64,000 nt of DNA, taken from NCBI GenBank assembly GCA_029255685.2, contig CM055317.2, positions 18,206,001 through 18,270,000 on the forward strand. The letters are read 5' to 3'. This document shows, piece by piece, positions 1-12,625 of this stretch. Under the pieces are notes generated by a model. The model was not told the origin of the DNA. It did not search any database and saw only the letters and a list, made by a program, of their open reading frames with translations. The DNA is from Silene conica. Lineage: Eukaryota; Streptophyta; Magnoliopsida; Caryophyllales; Caryophyllaceae. The translations under genes and the position numbers were made by a program. Position 1 is the stretch's first letter; each line of letters begins with the position of its first letter.

Positions 1-500
1 AAGACAAGAGCAAGTAAGCTCTTGTTGCTCCTTATATACTTCAATATACTTACACTACACATTAGTTGAAAGAGTTGTTGGTGAATGCACACACCCATAT
101 CATACTACAACCTCCATCATACTAGCAATAATACTTAGAAATAGTTTTTCTAAGTAAGAAATCATTTCCATTACTAATAATATTAAGGGTAATATTATTA
201 ATATTTCTAGTATACTAATACTAATTTTCTAGTAACAAAATTAGTAATAGTTTGAGAACGGGTCCTTGATACGCATCTTTTGGAGACGATTTTTCTTAGA
301 TCGTTGTAAGGGTATTTCGGTTTGAAGACTCAAGTAATAGGTGATTATTGAGTATAAACCTTCTAAAACCAATGTAAGGACTATCTCATCTTATGATATC
401 ATCTTGCATGCATAAGATCCATTTAAGTTTTATGACTAAACTTAAAGAAACAAAACTCACATTAGATTTGAGTATAAAATGTGGAACTTAGTTTCCAACA
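1..500 (+). repeat. 3' portion of 5' LTR
   Basis: This stretch ends in CA directly before a primer binding site. It matches 8080-8579 throughout, so the missing first 787 bases of this LTR should lie just left of the window. Confidence 0.9.
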
Positions 501-502
501 AT

Positions 503-514
503 TGGTATCAGAGC
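503..514 (+). other. Primer binding site (initiator Met tRNA)
   Basis: TGGTATCAGAGC lies two bases after the LTR end. This is the usual plant Copia/Gypsy primer site complementary to the 3' end of initiator tRNA-Met. Confidence 0.9.
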
Positions 515-2992
515 ATTACGGTTGTTGCATGCATGATCGGATTCATGATTTATGTTAAAATCGGTTTAACATATATATTTCGAAATTTCGAAATTATTGT
601 GTTTATTATGATAAATCACAAAATAATTTTGCATGTTAAATTTTATGTTTCTAAAATGGTTTTAGGACATAAAAATAATTTTATGGATTTTTATTGTTCA
701 TTTTTATATTTATTTGTATATTTTGTAGTTTAAATCGGTTTTAAACAACAATTAATGGGAAAAATAGCTAAAAATAGTTTCTGGCCGAGATTTTTTGATA
801 TGTTCTCACATGCATATTTAATATATTGTATATGATTTTTCGTAAGAAATGGAGTTAATATGCATGGATTATGAATTTTATGAGATAAATAGTCATAATA
901 TGAGTAAAAATGGGTATATAAGGTTATATTTCGAATTTGACCTTAAAAATTTTATGAGAAGTCACATGCAATATATAAAGTTCCTGTATGAATTTTCGAA
1001 ATTATTGGAATTATTTTGCATGATTAATGATTTTTATAGTAAAAATCGGATTAATAGTGACTTAAATTCGACTTTAATAGTTATAGTTGGAATTTTGCCA
1101 TAAAAACTTTGCACAATGTCACATGAAATATTTACAGTATGTATGTAAGTTTTGGGAATTTATTCTCAAGTGATGCATGATTTATGATTTTAATGGTTAA
1201 AATCGGATAAATAGTGACTTATTGTGTTAAAAATAGTTAATCTTAATATTATGGCATGAAATTTTACCCATAGATGTCTTATATGATAGAAACATCAGAT
1301 CTAAAAGTTAGATATCAAAAAGTTTCTGTTTTTATGATTATTAATTTTAATGAGTTAATTAGCTAATAATCGTAATTTATGAGTCTGAAAATAAAATTTC
1401 GAGCATGGTCTGTGATTTTTGGTCATTTTCAGATTCTAATATGTATTTTAGGATGACTAAAAATTTATAGCAATTTATTTCAAGTTTTTATAATTTAAAT
1501 CGGTTTTTTAACCATAAAAACGGCTTTTATAGGATTTATTTAAGAAATAAACCATAAGTATTTGCATAAGACCATTTTATTAATTTCTGAATTTTCAGAA
1601 AAATTTCCAGAAAGTTTAAAAAATTTTTGAATTTTAAATTTCGAATTTTATTGACTCATTTGGCCGTATTTTGTTTATTTTTCCCGAAAATACAAGTAAT
1701 TTATGAACAATAATGCAAAATCAAGTTAGATCATGATCAAATATTAGTAGAGACTAAACATTGATTCCTAAAGTGAGTTAGGATGATTAACTTGGACATA
1801 AATGAGATTTATGTAATTTTGGATGATTTTAATAGTTAAAATCGCGCATATCCGTAAAAACCGTAATCAAATATGAGATATTTGCTCCCATAAGGCGATT
1901 TGGCATTAAAAATTGAGCATGTGCATACATATTTTATAATTGCAATTTATTTAATATGAATGTCATATTTTGAATGTTATTTATATAATTTGGAATCATG
2001 TAATTTTCTTAGTATGGCCTTAGTTTTAATCAATATTACCCGTAATGAAAGGGAATATTGATTCGGTTGTAATTTATGTGATCTCGTATCACGGGTTTGT
2101 AATTTAAATTTTTTCAGTTTTACAATAGAATAGTTGTATTATTTTATTGTAATTCCGGAGATTCAAAAGACGGTGCCATACGGAAAGGAGTTCCGACAAG
2201 ACGGTGTTTTCTTGGATGGCGTGCCAATAAAGTTCAAGGGACCAAGGAGTTGGTTTCCGAATTTGTAATAGTTAATTAGTTTTTACTATTACTAGGAAGG
2301 CCATACTAGGATTTTATTGCTTTATTGCTTTTACTTTTGCATTTTAATATGTTTGCATGCATAGCCAAATCGCCATAAACATGCATATTAGTTTAGATCG
2401 TTAAAAACGACCGTGTCAATTATAATTATCGAGTTCACCAATTTAATTCGCTTACAGGAGATAGATAATAAATTGACAAGACCTCTATATTAAACAAAAC
2501 AATTGAGGATTAGCCTTACCAAATAGTAGAACCCATGAGCTTCTATTTCGTGGGGTGGTGCTTGTCCAGTGGGCAGTACGAACCTCATTACGTAGGATAA
2601 GTGGGGCGATGGGGTGGATTCAGTCCAGTGGGCGGATCGCATCCCGATGCATTTGAAATTTGGTTTGTACTCAACGGAAGTGTAGAGGACCAGTGGTCAA
2701 TGTGTTCCGGGCTAAGATGTATAAATTATGATTTGTCATCAACCAAGAGTTCTAGGGTAGAACCGGTTTATAATAACCCACCAAACCATATTGTTGGGTC
2801 GGAGTTCCAGTGGTTCACGATTTCGATAGTATGGGTTTGGGTCTTGGAATCATTTATAAAATTGGATAGAGGTCATTTTATAGATGCATCAACTTAGTAA
2901 ATATGTTTACAAGTTAAAATGAAAATTAAAACAATTAGCATTTAATTTCTTCATATGTTTAAAATTTTGTAGTCTTCGTATCAATATCAATC
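515..2992 (+). other. Long untranslated leader of the gag-only element
   Basis: About 2.5 kb of AT-rich leader lies between the primer site and gag. Phrases such as 'ATGATTTTAATGGTTAAAATCGG' variants recur at loose intervals. The stretch 2460-2900 is less AT-rich but has only a 98-codon frame without recognisable domains. I see no gene here. Confidence 0.6.
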
Positions 2993-3922
2993 ATGGCTAC
3001 TTCCACTACTACGAACAATTCATGGTTACAATCCTTCACGGATCGTTGTAAGCTAAAAGAGAATGGGGCAAACTTTGCCGATTGGGATGCCCAACTGTTG
3101 TTGGCGGCACAAGGTGACGGTAAGACCGAATTCCTTATTGAAGCATCACCTCCCGAACCTGCTGAAAATGCCACCGCTGCGGCAAGACGACCTTATGATT
3201 CTTATCACAAGGAGTCTTGGGAATTGAAAAATGTTTTGATCCTCTCGATGGAGCCGGAACTCCAAAAGATTGCCCTAAAGATTGGCACAGCTTATGAGAT
3301 CTATTGCAGGCTTCTGACAATGTTCTCAAAGGCTTCGAGAATTGTCCAATATGGGGCAGTATCGGCTTTCTTTGATCTCAACCTTAAGGAGGGGCAAAAG
3401 GTTAGCCCACATGTACTCAAGATGATTGAGCATGTAGAAACCCTAAGGATGAATCAAGTGGACATTCCTAAGGAACTTGTGATTGACAGAATCCTCCACT
3501 CCTTGTCTAAGGTGAAGACTTATGTACAATTCCGGATGAATTTCAACATAAGGAACCAAGACATCTCTCTCGATGAACTGCACAATATGATCGTGCAAGT
3601 AAAAAGGGATATGGACCTAAATGTTAGTTCCCCTAAGGATGAGCTCTATATAAATGTTAAGGGCAAAGGAAAGTTCGATAGGAAGGGTAGGGCTAAGGGG
3701 AGGCAACCTTCCAAAGGTTTAAAGAATGTGTCTTCGGAGGCAAGTACATCAGATCCCAACATGAGCGCTCCTCAAGGAGCCAGGTGCTTTTATTGTAATA
3801 ATAAAGGACATAAGAAGAGGAATTGTTCCAGATATCTCAGCGATCTCAAAGCTGGGAAGATTCTTCCAAGTTGGTATGATAACTATCTCTATTTTGTGTT
3901 AATCTCAACTAACGTATTATGA
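2993..3922 (+). CDS. gag: Copia-type Gag polyprotein (UBN2-like) with CCHC zinc knuckle
   Basis: A 309-residue frame opens with MATSTTTNNSW. The first 210 residues resemble the UBN2/retrotran_gag region of plant Copia Gag: an early W-x-x-W-like segment, then helices ending in the SLDELHNMIVQVKRDMDLN stretch. A zinc knuckle CFYCNNKGHKKRNC (CX2CX4HX4C) sits near residues 262-275. Gag would assemble the particle and bind element RNA. The frame stops shortly after the knuckle and no protease follows, so it is a free-standing Gag. Base composition is clearly richer in G+C than the flanking leader. Family assignment rests on motif and order; I could not run a profile search. Confidence 0.8.
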   Translation: MATSTTTNNSWLQSFTDRCKLKENGANFADWDAQLLLAAQGDGKTEFLIEASPPEPAENATAAARRPYDSYHKESWELKNVLILSMEPELQKIALKIGTAYEIYCRLLTMFSKASRIVQYGAVSAFFDLNLKEGQKVSPHVLKMIEHVETLRMNQVDIPKELVIDRILHSLSKVKTYVQFRMNFNIRNQDISLDELHNMIVQVKRDMDLNVSSPKDELYINVKGKGKFDRKGRAKGRQPSKGLKNVSSEASTSDPNMSAPQGARCFYCNNKGHKKRNCSRYLSDLKAGKILPSWYDNYLYFVLISTNVL

Positions 3923-6900
3923 TACAAGTTGTGATGTGAATGCTCTTCTTACTTGAATTAGGGCATGGAAACAAAAATAAGGGAAAGAAAAATCAAGCAT
4001 AATGGATCAATGGAACTAAGAGTAGCTCCACTCAGGATGATCAAGGAGCTTTGTTTTTCCTGCTTATTTTATTTCAAGTGTTGAAAGAACAATTTAAAAT
4101 CCGTATTTTATTTCCTTGTTGGACGAGAAAATGTTGATCCTTTAAACAATTGGTTGTATTTTGGATAATGAGGTGACTTGGTTTTCAACCCAAGTCACTA
4201 TTGGTTTTATATTTATGTTCTTAATTAGTTTTAACACTTGCAAATCTTAAACATAGAATAGAATTGATTGTCACATTTCAATGTATGACCATTGAAACCA
4301 AATAGGTATAGGATACCCAATTCAAATCAAATCAAAATCAAATTAAGTTAAGAACTTAATTAAAGAGGAAAAGTTATCATAAGGGTACTCAAACCAACTT
4401 CAAAGTTATCAACCATTCTAAACTATCTAAAGCTTTAAATTGAATATTTTCTGTAATAAACCATAAGGATACACAAACCAACATCAAAGTCATTGCTTGT
4501 GGCCTTAATAGCTATCTTTGGTGATAAAATGGGATTATTATTACAAAGATAGAGTGGGAGAAATTTTTGAAAAGCCACAAATAGCACATGATTTTATGAT
4601 AAAATCGGTGTGCATGAAGTTGATGCATCTATAATTGGTTTATAGATGCATGGTGATTTTGATAAGCACAATGGATATGATCTATTAGTGAATAGTAGGA
4701 TTTATTGTGTTTTGGTTATATGAAAGATAAAAAGGAAGATTAAGTTGTGGATGGGATCTACGATTTAAGAAAATCTACACCTTATGGTTGTAAAAGGTAG
4801 ATTGGGCTATAGATAAGATTCTACGCCTTATCATCCCAAAAGTTGTGGATAAGCCCAAAGGTTGTAGATAAGATCTACGGTTTGGTAAAAATCTACGCCT
4901 TATATCTCAAGAGCAATCTACACCTTATGGTTGTAAAAGGTAGATTAGGCTGTGGATAAGATTCTACGCCTTATCATCCCAAAAGTTGTGGATAAGCCCA
5001 AAGGTTGTAGATAAGATCTACGGTTTGGTAAAAATCTACGCCTTATATACCAACGGCCCCGGCCCTGGAGGATACTTCAAAGATAAATTCTTGAAGTTTG
5101 TAAGGAAAAATTCTATACATGGATAAGATCCATGATATAGTCCTCGTACAGTACAAGATAAGATAAATGTGGGGAACTAAAAGTTCCTACACACAGAAAT
5201 TGTATACCATAAGAAAAGACTCTTATAGAAACTACGGGAGGACACTCGAAGAAAATTATTCAAAAGACTTTGTAAAGGCTCAAGAAAGGGTTCTTGGATT
5301 TAGATGGTGATCTAAATGTGCCAATGCAAAGAACCATGAAATTTATAAAATATACATGCTGATAAATGATATTTGTTGAGAGAAGCATAAGCAGACATGT
5401 GGATGTCTGCAGTCTACAAAGTTAAGGGTAACTTTGTTGAAAGTAGTAAGGTAATTCATTGAGAATGAATTCAGTAAACTCAATAACCACTTTTCAAAAG
5501 GGTATTTGAAAAGGATGTGACTATAAGCACATATGGTTGAAGTCCCAACCATTTCAATTCATTAAATGTTGAGGAACATTGAATTGAGTGGGAGCTTTAT
5601 GATTTACGGTTAAATATAAAGTTCAGTGGGAGTTCTCGCTCCAGGATTTGAAGCTATTGAGTCATGGGTATGACTTCGGGATCTTCAGAATCAGGCAAGA
5701 ACAAGAGTTTAGTGGGAGTAAACGTTATCTAAAACAACTCATTGCTCGTTTGGAATGAAGCATTGATACTCATGAAAGGTACACGAGTTTTGGTTCTAGA
5801 TGACATATTGATATGAATTAAATCTAATTGAACATGAGATGTTTAGTTGAGATTATTAGAGACATCTTGATGTTAGTATTAAGGTTGTTCATGGAGATGA
5901 AGATAGTATAACCATGATGGGATCATGGAAATTTATCGAACCTTAACAACTATTGTTTGCACGCTTAAATCACTAATGATTCCGCCATTAGTATGATCAT
6001 GTAAAGTGGATGGGCGCCGCTTACAGGACAACCTGTTGAGCAAGTGTTAAACCAATGATTAAACCTTGATCAATTGTCAAAGTATTCTCCAATGAAGATG
6101 AAAGACAAATTCAAGATCTTGGAAGATAACTTAGTCGTATGGTAAAAGGTTTGCAACGACTCAAGTTCCAAGAAACCAAGCAAAGATTTGTGATAATCTT
6201 CGGCTTACATTCATTGACTATGCATCTCAATGACTTGTATTTTAACTACATGGTCATCACAAGATTCTACAAAATGTGTACGTTCACAAATTATGTAAAG
6301 GCATTGCTGTGGCTGGGAGTTACACAATGCACATAATCTTATTCGCTAGTCATAAGAATGACTTGTCTCTTTCAGAGGAAAGATCAATGTGTGGATATGA
6401 TCCTCAAAGTGAACGATCGCACGAACCGTGGTAAACCTGGTTTACTCAAAATGAAGATAATTACAATTTTAAGGGATGTAAACGAGAGACCCTAAAGCTG
6501 ATTGTAAATTAAATGGTGTTCAAAGGTTGACCACTTGGATGGGGTAATCCACTAATTGTTTGAGTTATTTATAACTCACGAAAGGTCAAGTAAAATTCAA
6601 ATGGGATGGTAAGACCATGTTGAACCCCATTAAAGTGAATTGAATTATCATGACCTCGCCCCTAGTTGCTTAAGTGAGGTGACATCTCAATGCAACCGGA
6701 TGTGTGATGCGATTGATGGCGAGTTCAATTGCCATAGAGTCATGCGGGATGACTAATCAATCACCTAGGCATAGACATGTTAAGATACATTTGCCGGGCT
6801 AATGACCGCTGATAGAGCTCTGGCGTACTCTTATTAAAAGACTGCCTGGTCGTGGCGGGAGCATCTATCGTGTTTCACATGAGTCAGTTCTTAGACTAAT

Positions 6901-7292
6901 GACTGTTCTCTGAGGTGGCATAGTTTTCAGATTAACTTTGATTTATGTCCTAACACCTTCGTAACTGGGGTTTATAAGGACATGTTTTGGGTTATGATGG
7001 GCTGTGGCCAGCCGGAAGGAATAAGTCGATTAGGAATTGTCCACCCCTTGTCAGGGTTGAGAAATATCTCTAGGCCACTCGAGGAGAATAATAACTAGAA
7101 ATGCGTGGCCACGCTCGGAAGGTATCTATGGTAGACAATTCCGGTCAGTAGTTATAACTCCAGATCGAGATAAACCACTCTAGATTTTAATCAATTGCCG
7201 GCACGACCTGAGAGGACGCCATGCATTGAGTGGGAGATAGTAATAGGGCACGAGAATTGGTGACACACACTTGTCTCGGACAAGTGGGAGAT
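3923..7292 (+). other. Internal region with no recognisable pol
   Basis: No frame longer than about 70 codons carries a recognised motif. The stretch has a 143-bp tandem duplication and several AGTGGGAG purine motifs like the one that primes plus-strand synthesis before the 3' LTR. Short scraps could be pol remnants, but I cannot support a call. Confidence 0.6.
4773..5048 (+). repeat. 143-bp tandem duplication
   Basis: The unit beginning ATCTACACCTTATGG at 4773 repeats at 4916 with only a few differences. Within each unit the words 'gataagatctacg' and 'ctacgccttat' recur, giving a smaller sub-repeat. It lies inside the gag-only element, 3' of gag. Confidence 0.85.
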
Positions 7293-8579
7293 TGTTGGAG
7301 GAAGTGTCCTCGACAATAGTGTGTTGATGTAATTAAAACTCATTTGAATGAAACACAACTGGGAGTGTTACTCTTTTAAAGTCGACTGATCAACATTTAT
7401 CGATAATGATTGGCTGTCTAGAGTTTGACATTATCGTCATATGATGGTGGTGATCAGTTGATCCCTTAAGGTCATATCTTTAGGGAATTCCGTCTCAATG
7501 GAATAATTAATTAATATTGTATTGGATACAAATTAATTAATAACTGGAAATTTTGGAAATAATTTTATATGACGAATATTTTTATAATAGGATTATAATA
7601 ATAATAGTCAAAGTAATAAAATAGTTTTATTACTCGGTTTTTATTTATTCGTTTGGGAAACGATTAAATTGAGGATAAACACGGTTGATCATAAAATTAC
7701 AAAGAGTTGTAATTAAATTATGACATTACATTTTTATACAATAATAATTTCGAAATTATTAGTGTAATTATTTAAATGTAATAAAATTTGTAAATTATGA
7801 ATTTTAATAGTTAAAATTGCACAATTGACAAATTGGGTCATGTGTTATGGGACATGTGTGACATGTTACAAATTAACACAATTGACAAAGATAAAATGGG
7901 TCTATTTTAGACCCATTTTCAGCCGTGTATAAGTGTAGTATGTGGGTTGAGTGTGTGAAATGAGATTGTGTGTGTAAGTGGATGTGTAAGAGTGTAAGGA
8001 TATGTAAGGTATCTTGCATGCTTTTGTGTAAGAGCTAGAAGAGCATGCATTGGCCTTAAAAGGCATGTGTAGGCCGGCCAAGACAAGAGCAAGTAAGCTC
8101 TTGTTGCTCCTTATATACTTCAATATACTTACACTACACATTAGTTGAAAGAGTTGTTGGTGAATGCACACACCCATATCATACTACAACCTCCATCATA
8201 CTAGCAATAATACTTAGAAATAGTTTTTCTAAGTAAGAAATCATTTCCATTACTAATAATATTAAGGGTAATATTATTAATATTTCTAGTATACTAATAC
8301 TAATTTTCTAGTAACAAAATTAGTAATAGTTTGAGAACGGGTCCTTGATACGCATCTTTTGGAGACGATTTTTCTTAGATCGTTGTAAGGGTATTTCGGT
8401 TTGAAGACTCAAGTAATAGGTGATTATTGAGTATAAACCTTCTAAAACCAATGTAAGGACTATCTCATCTTATGATATCATCTTGCATGCATAAGATCCA
8501 TTTAAGTTTTATGACTAAACTTAAAGAAACAAAACTCACATTAGATTTGAGTATAAAATGTGGAACTTAGTTTCCAACA
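7281..8579 (+). repeat. Polypurine tract and complete 3' LTR (1,287 bp)
   Basis: CAAGTGGGAGAT at 7281-7292 is the polypurine tract. The LTR runs from TGTTGGAGG at 7293 to CCAACA at 8579, with TG...CA ends. Its first 250 bases share conserved blocks with the solo LTRs at 11159 and 44835, for example TTTATCGATAAYGATTGGCT, so all three belong to one Copia LTR lineage. Confidence 0.9.
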
Positions 8580-10477
8580 CTAAGTGCATATTAGAACAAT
8601 ATTTGATTAAGCGTACATATGTTCATAATATCCACATAAATATTTTTTATTGAATAAAAACAACATTGTTGGATACATGACCCCATCGATGGGTTACAAA
8701 CCATTGTTAAAAAACAATACAACAAAAGTAAACTCAATGCTAAACTATATACTATAGAAAGCTAAAGTACAATACAACTTAGAAAGCTAAATTATATACG
8801 CATTGTCTCAGTGACATATCATAAGCAATACAATGGTTACTTTAGCATGCTTCATCCTACTGTTTGCTTGCATAACATATTTCCATCCATTGTCAACTTG
8901 GAAAAATTTCTTGGTCTCTCACATACATCAATATTAACATATTTCAATCCATTGTCAGCTTGGAAACATTTCCGTTCTCTCACAAATATCAATCTGCAAC
9001 AAGTACAAAGAAATAATTAACACCCATAGAATTTATTTCACCAATGAATATCAGTTGACATATAGAACTTGCTTTTGTAGAGCAATGAAAGGCATAAAGA
9101 TATGTATGTACCCAGTAAATATATATGTTACTGGGTACATACATATCTTTATGCCTTTCATTGCTCTACACAAGCAAGTTTGAGTTTCTCCTCCAAATAG
9201 AGAGATACATATTGTATCTCATTTAATTTGCTCTACCTACACATTGCTAAACAAACCATTATAGTTAATCTTCCCTCTTATCCATTTTCCTTAGATGTTT
9301 CCATTCAAACAAGGATTAAGAAAACTAGCTCATACCATTTGGCGAGTTATGTGTCATATATCTCAATTACCTTAGTCGAAAAGATCCATTCCTACATTAA
9401 TATTAAAAAAAATGTCAAACTATACTTGTACAAGAACACAATTTTTAGATAAGAAATGATAATTAAAGGCGCCTTATACATATCTAAAAGACGGATATTA
9501 AGAAAGACATGGCATAGAATCACAAACTATAAAAGAGTATGGCTTGCTTAAGACCGTCTGAAGTTAAGACGTCTCATAAACTTTTTTCATTTCCATCTCC
9601 ATTATAATTATTTATGAGAGCTTTCTTAATTTAAAACGCTCTTAAACAAGAAATGTTGAAGTATAAAGTCAATTGCACGACAATCAAGACACAAGTCATT
9701 ACCCACAAGTTCGACTTTCCTTTAACAATAAGGTGTAATACAAAACTATAACTTTTCACAAAGGAGTAACTACACATAGCCATGATAATTGCATTTAATA
9801 ATTGAATTCCCTCTTTTCATAATTTCTAATTTCGTTATGCAATTAAACAATAAAGAAAACATGAAAATTGACACAATTTACCCTTATTCGTGTCATACAA
9901 AAATAAGATGTCAGATTCAAAGCAATTTAATTAGTTGTTTAGGAAGATCACATATACACCTACTCCATGAATGAGATTATAACATATAAATTACATAATG
10001 ATATAATGAATGTAATTGTCCAGTTCACTCAAAACAAAGAAACCCCCAATTTTCTATTGGGAGACAAAGAAGAAATATATATAAAAAGACAATTAAAACT
10101 CTCAAAATCAACCAACAAAATATACAAATATACAATAAGAACGGAAAAGATTGAAAGAAGCAACATACCTCGTATGTTAATTTGGCTACCATGAGGGTTA
10201 GCAACTCAATTTCCTTTCATCTCTAGAAGATATGAATATATTGAGCGGTGGGAAGTTTTAATTTAAAGTTTTGAGGCTATATGTGTAGAGCATACCAGGC
10301 GGTAGAATCAATTTTTCATTTTTAGTCTCCCGCGTAATGCAAATGCTGAAAACCACAACGCTATTATCATGCGCTTTCTAGAAGTTCCTTATTTTATGTC
10401 TAATTGAACTTAATTCGGCGTTTATTGTGCTGAGCGCCGCTAGATGAGTGCCGTAAGAAGCCTTTTTTGTAGTAGTG
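8580..10477 (-). mobile_element. Terminal part of a CACTA-like (En/Spm) transposon
   Basis: The right edge reads CCTTTTTTGTAGTAGTG, whose reverse complement CACTACTACAAAAAAGG is a typical plant CACTA terminus. Inside it lie short GC-rich words (GGCGTTTATTGTGC, GAGCGCCGC, GTGCCG) like subterminal repeats. The other end is not seen; it probably lies left of the window, beyond the gag-only element that appears to have inserted here. A 62-bp tandem duplication occurs at about 8876-8999. I recognise no transposase frame, so this portion looks non-coding. Confidence 0.5.
9066..9180. repeat. Near-perfect 53-bp inverted repeat (hairpin)
   Basis: The arm at 9066-9118 pairs with 9128-9180 at 52 of 53 positions around a 9-base ATATATATG loop. 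A transcript from either strand would fold into one long stem. No flanking target duplication is visible, so it is not an obvious MITE. It may be a recent inverted duplication or a small-RNA precursor. Confidence 0.9.
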
Positions 10478-10607
10478 TACCATTCATTTTTATAGAGATA
10501 TATATGAAAGAAAACTAGAAGAAAAGTATAAAGATGAACTGAAAACGACGAATATTTGTATGCGGAAGCTTATGATTGATAGGTAGAAACAGGTTCAAGA
10601 GGAACCT

Positions 10608-10925
10608 GCTCTAATACCATGTAGAAATTGGATCAGATTCATCATGTTCATCAGTATGATTGAGAATAGATTGATTAAAGATTGTATGTATGATTGGAAG
10701 GAGAGAGATATTTCTAGAGATTGAATGAGTTTGTATTATATTTGAGAAGAATCAATTGTGTTGTTACATCAAAGAAATTGCCTAAATATTTATAGTCTTA
10801 GACTAGACTTAACTACTTCTAATCTTAACAAACTTCCAACTAACTCTGTTAGTTTTAACAAACTTCTAACTAACTCTGCTAGTTAGTTATAACATAATAA
10901 AATTCCTTATACATATATTCCAATA
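10608..10925 (-). mobile_element. Copia LTR with adjoining primer site, minus strand
   Basis: Read on the minus strand, an LTR runs from TATTGGAATATATG (10925) to CAATTTCTACA (10620). It is followed at once by TGGTATTAGAGC (10619-10608), a one-base variant of the initiator-Met primer site. The interior then continues toward lower coordinates until the CACTA edge at 10477, which suggests the CACTA inserted into the leader of this element. Only the LTR and about 130 bp of leader are visible. It is a broken or interrupted fossil. Confidence 0.7.
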
Positions 10926-11153
10926 GATGAAGGGTGTTGGATGAAGACGGGGACACGGTTGTTGAAGCACAACCATGGTGGCTATGAATTGGGCGCAAGA
11001 TAGGAGCACTTTGGTTATAAAGCGAGTTGAGAAGAACGAAACAAAGTTGTTGGTTTAGCGGAGTCGGGTATCAAATTGGGTTGCTGGAATCGGGTCTATG
11101 TTGATAGGCGTCAATGGTGGTGAAAATGGGGATTGATTTGGTAATGCATGGGA
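10926..11153. other. G-rich unannotated flank, left part
   Basis: This stretch is richer in G+C than its surroundings and rich in GGTG/TTGG words. It continues at 11949 on the other side of the solo LTR, so the two were once contiguous. I recognise no gene in it. Confidence 0.4.
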
Positions 11154-11158
11154 GATTG

Positions 11159-11943
11159 TGTTGAAGTAATTGTCCTCCACAGTGTGTGATTATTTGAGTA
11201 AATCTTTTACAAGATCACGCAGGAATACTTAGTATATTAATTAGCTGATTAACGTTTATCGGTAACGATTGGCTCACTAGAAGTTTGACGTTACTGTCAT
11301 ATGATGACGATAATCAGCTGATCCCTAAAGGTCACACTTATAGGATAATGCTGAGAAATATAATTATATATTAATATAATTACATCAATGCTAAACTTAG
11401 CTAAATGTAGTTAAGTAGATGATAAACATTTAATATGATGAGATAATAACTAGGAGAAATGAATTAAATGTTAATTCAAATAAATATATATAAAAGTTAT
11501 ATTTATTAATTATATTTTAATACTATATGATAGAATAATATAATTGATATTAATTTATTATAAGATAATTAATTAATATTCTCCGGCAATTAAATTTGTA
11601 CACCGAAAAGTATTAAAATATATATGATATTTTAAGGAAGTTCGTAATAAGGAAACTGACTTAAAATATTATATTATAATGAGGTTTCCTAATTGAATTA
11701 CAATACCAACACAAACCAAAACCCTATATATAGAGAGGGTTTCGGCCGTGGGGTTGGGGACACAAGAAGAAAACGTTTTTCTCTCTTATTCTCCTTGATT
11801 AGTTTATCATCTTAATCCCAAAATAAATACTCTAAAATCCTTGTCCTATTATTTCAATTCTATTGTTTTAATATCAATTGTTTTTGATATAATTCTTGGT
11901 AGTATTAATTAAGTTAATACTTTTATGAGTAATTTTTCCTTCA
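11159..11943 (+). mobile_element. Solo LTR, Copia lineage, 785 bp
   Basis: It starts TGTTGAAGTAATTGTCC and ends TTTTTCCTTCA. Perfect 5-bp target duplications GATTG lie at 11154-11158 and 11944-11948. No internal region is present, as expected after LTR-LTR recombination. Blocks at 11240-11340 match the 3' LTR at 7293 and the solo LTR at 44835. It is older than the gag-only element, judging by divergence among the three. Confidence 0.88.
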
Positions 11944-11948
11944 GATTG

Positions 11949-12540
11949 GTGCTGTGTTGTTGACGGTGATGGGCGACCTGAATGGTGGTCTAAATTGGGT
12001 TAAGGAGATGCAGGGAATTGAGATGGAGCAATGGTGTATCGTGGCGGCTGCTATTGTAGCTGCTGGTGTGGGTTGTTAACGGCTACTGTTGTTAAATTCT
12101 ATTGTCGGGTTTTGGGTTTAGTTCAGAGGTGATGTTGGGTTGACGTTGGTTGATGAAGCACGAGACTCTGGGCTCAATGAAGAAGGAAGGTGACTGGTCT
12201 GGTAACCAATTGGTGCTCACGAATGAGGAGATTGATTGCTCCGATTACTGCTACTTGTCGATTAAATGGGAGACGACGAAGGTGGCTGAATCGAGAGGAG
12301 ATTCAGAGTGGTTATGGTGGGAATTAGAACGGAGCAAGTGGCGAAAGTAGTTGATGTATGGTGGAGATGATGATGTAGATTGAGTGTGGCGGTCTGGGAA
12401 AGCGTGCTTGAAAATGGGGTTTGTTTGGTGTTACTACTGGTTGTACGAAAATGAAGGGATGGACGGATGGTGTTGGTGTGCCTTGTTGATGATGATGGGT
12501 GATTATGCATAGGAACTTAGGAAGCAGCAAAATGAGCAAA
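11949..12540. other. G-rich unannotated flank, right part
   Basis: Dense in GGT/GTG/TGG words, it gives only short frames of low complexity on both strands, such as an 82-codon minus frame rich in His, Ser and Thr. It could be decayed coding DNA. I find no domain and make no functional call. Confidence 0.3.
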
Positions 12541-12625
12541 ATGATTGAAGTAATTGGTCAAGGTCGAACATTGACTTTACACTTCAATACGGAGTATTTT
12601 TTCTTCTTGACTCATCTTTGACCCG

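Larger units (their letters stand above)
1..8579 (+). mobile_element. Young gag-only Copia-type LTR retrotransposon (TR-GAG-like), 5' end cut by window
   Basis: The first 500 bases match bases 8080-8579 with no difference that I can see by eye, which makes them the end of the 5' LTR and the end of the 3' LTR. An initiator-Met tRNA primer site follows the 5' LTR, a gag frame lies at 2993-3922 and a polypurine tract precedes the 3' LTR. I see no open protease, integrase, reverse transcriptase or RNase H frame in the 3.4 kb between gag and the 3' LTR. That layout fits the terminal-repeat-with-GAG class of non-autonomous plant elements, which depend on a relative for pol functions. The identical LTRs point to very recent insertion. 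It looks whole for its class within the window. Confidence 0.85.

Noticed and set aside
479-1103. Two 84-codon frames in the element leader
   Set aside because: AT-rich, Phe/Tyr/Ile-rich composition with no motif; typical chance frames in a retroelement leader.
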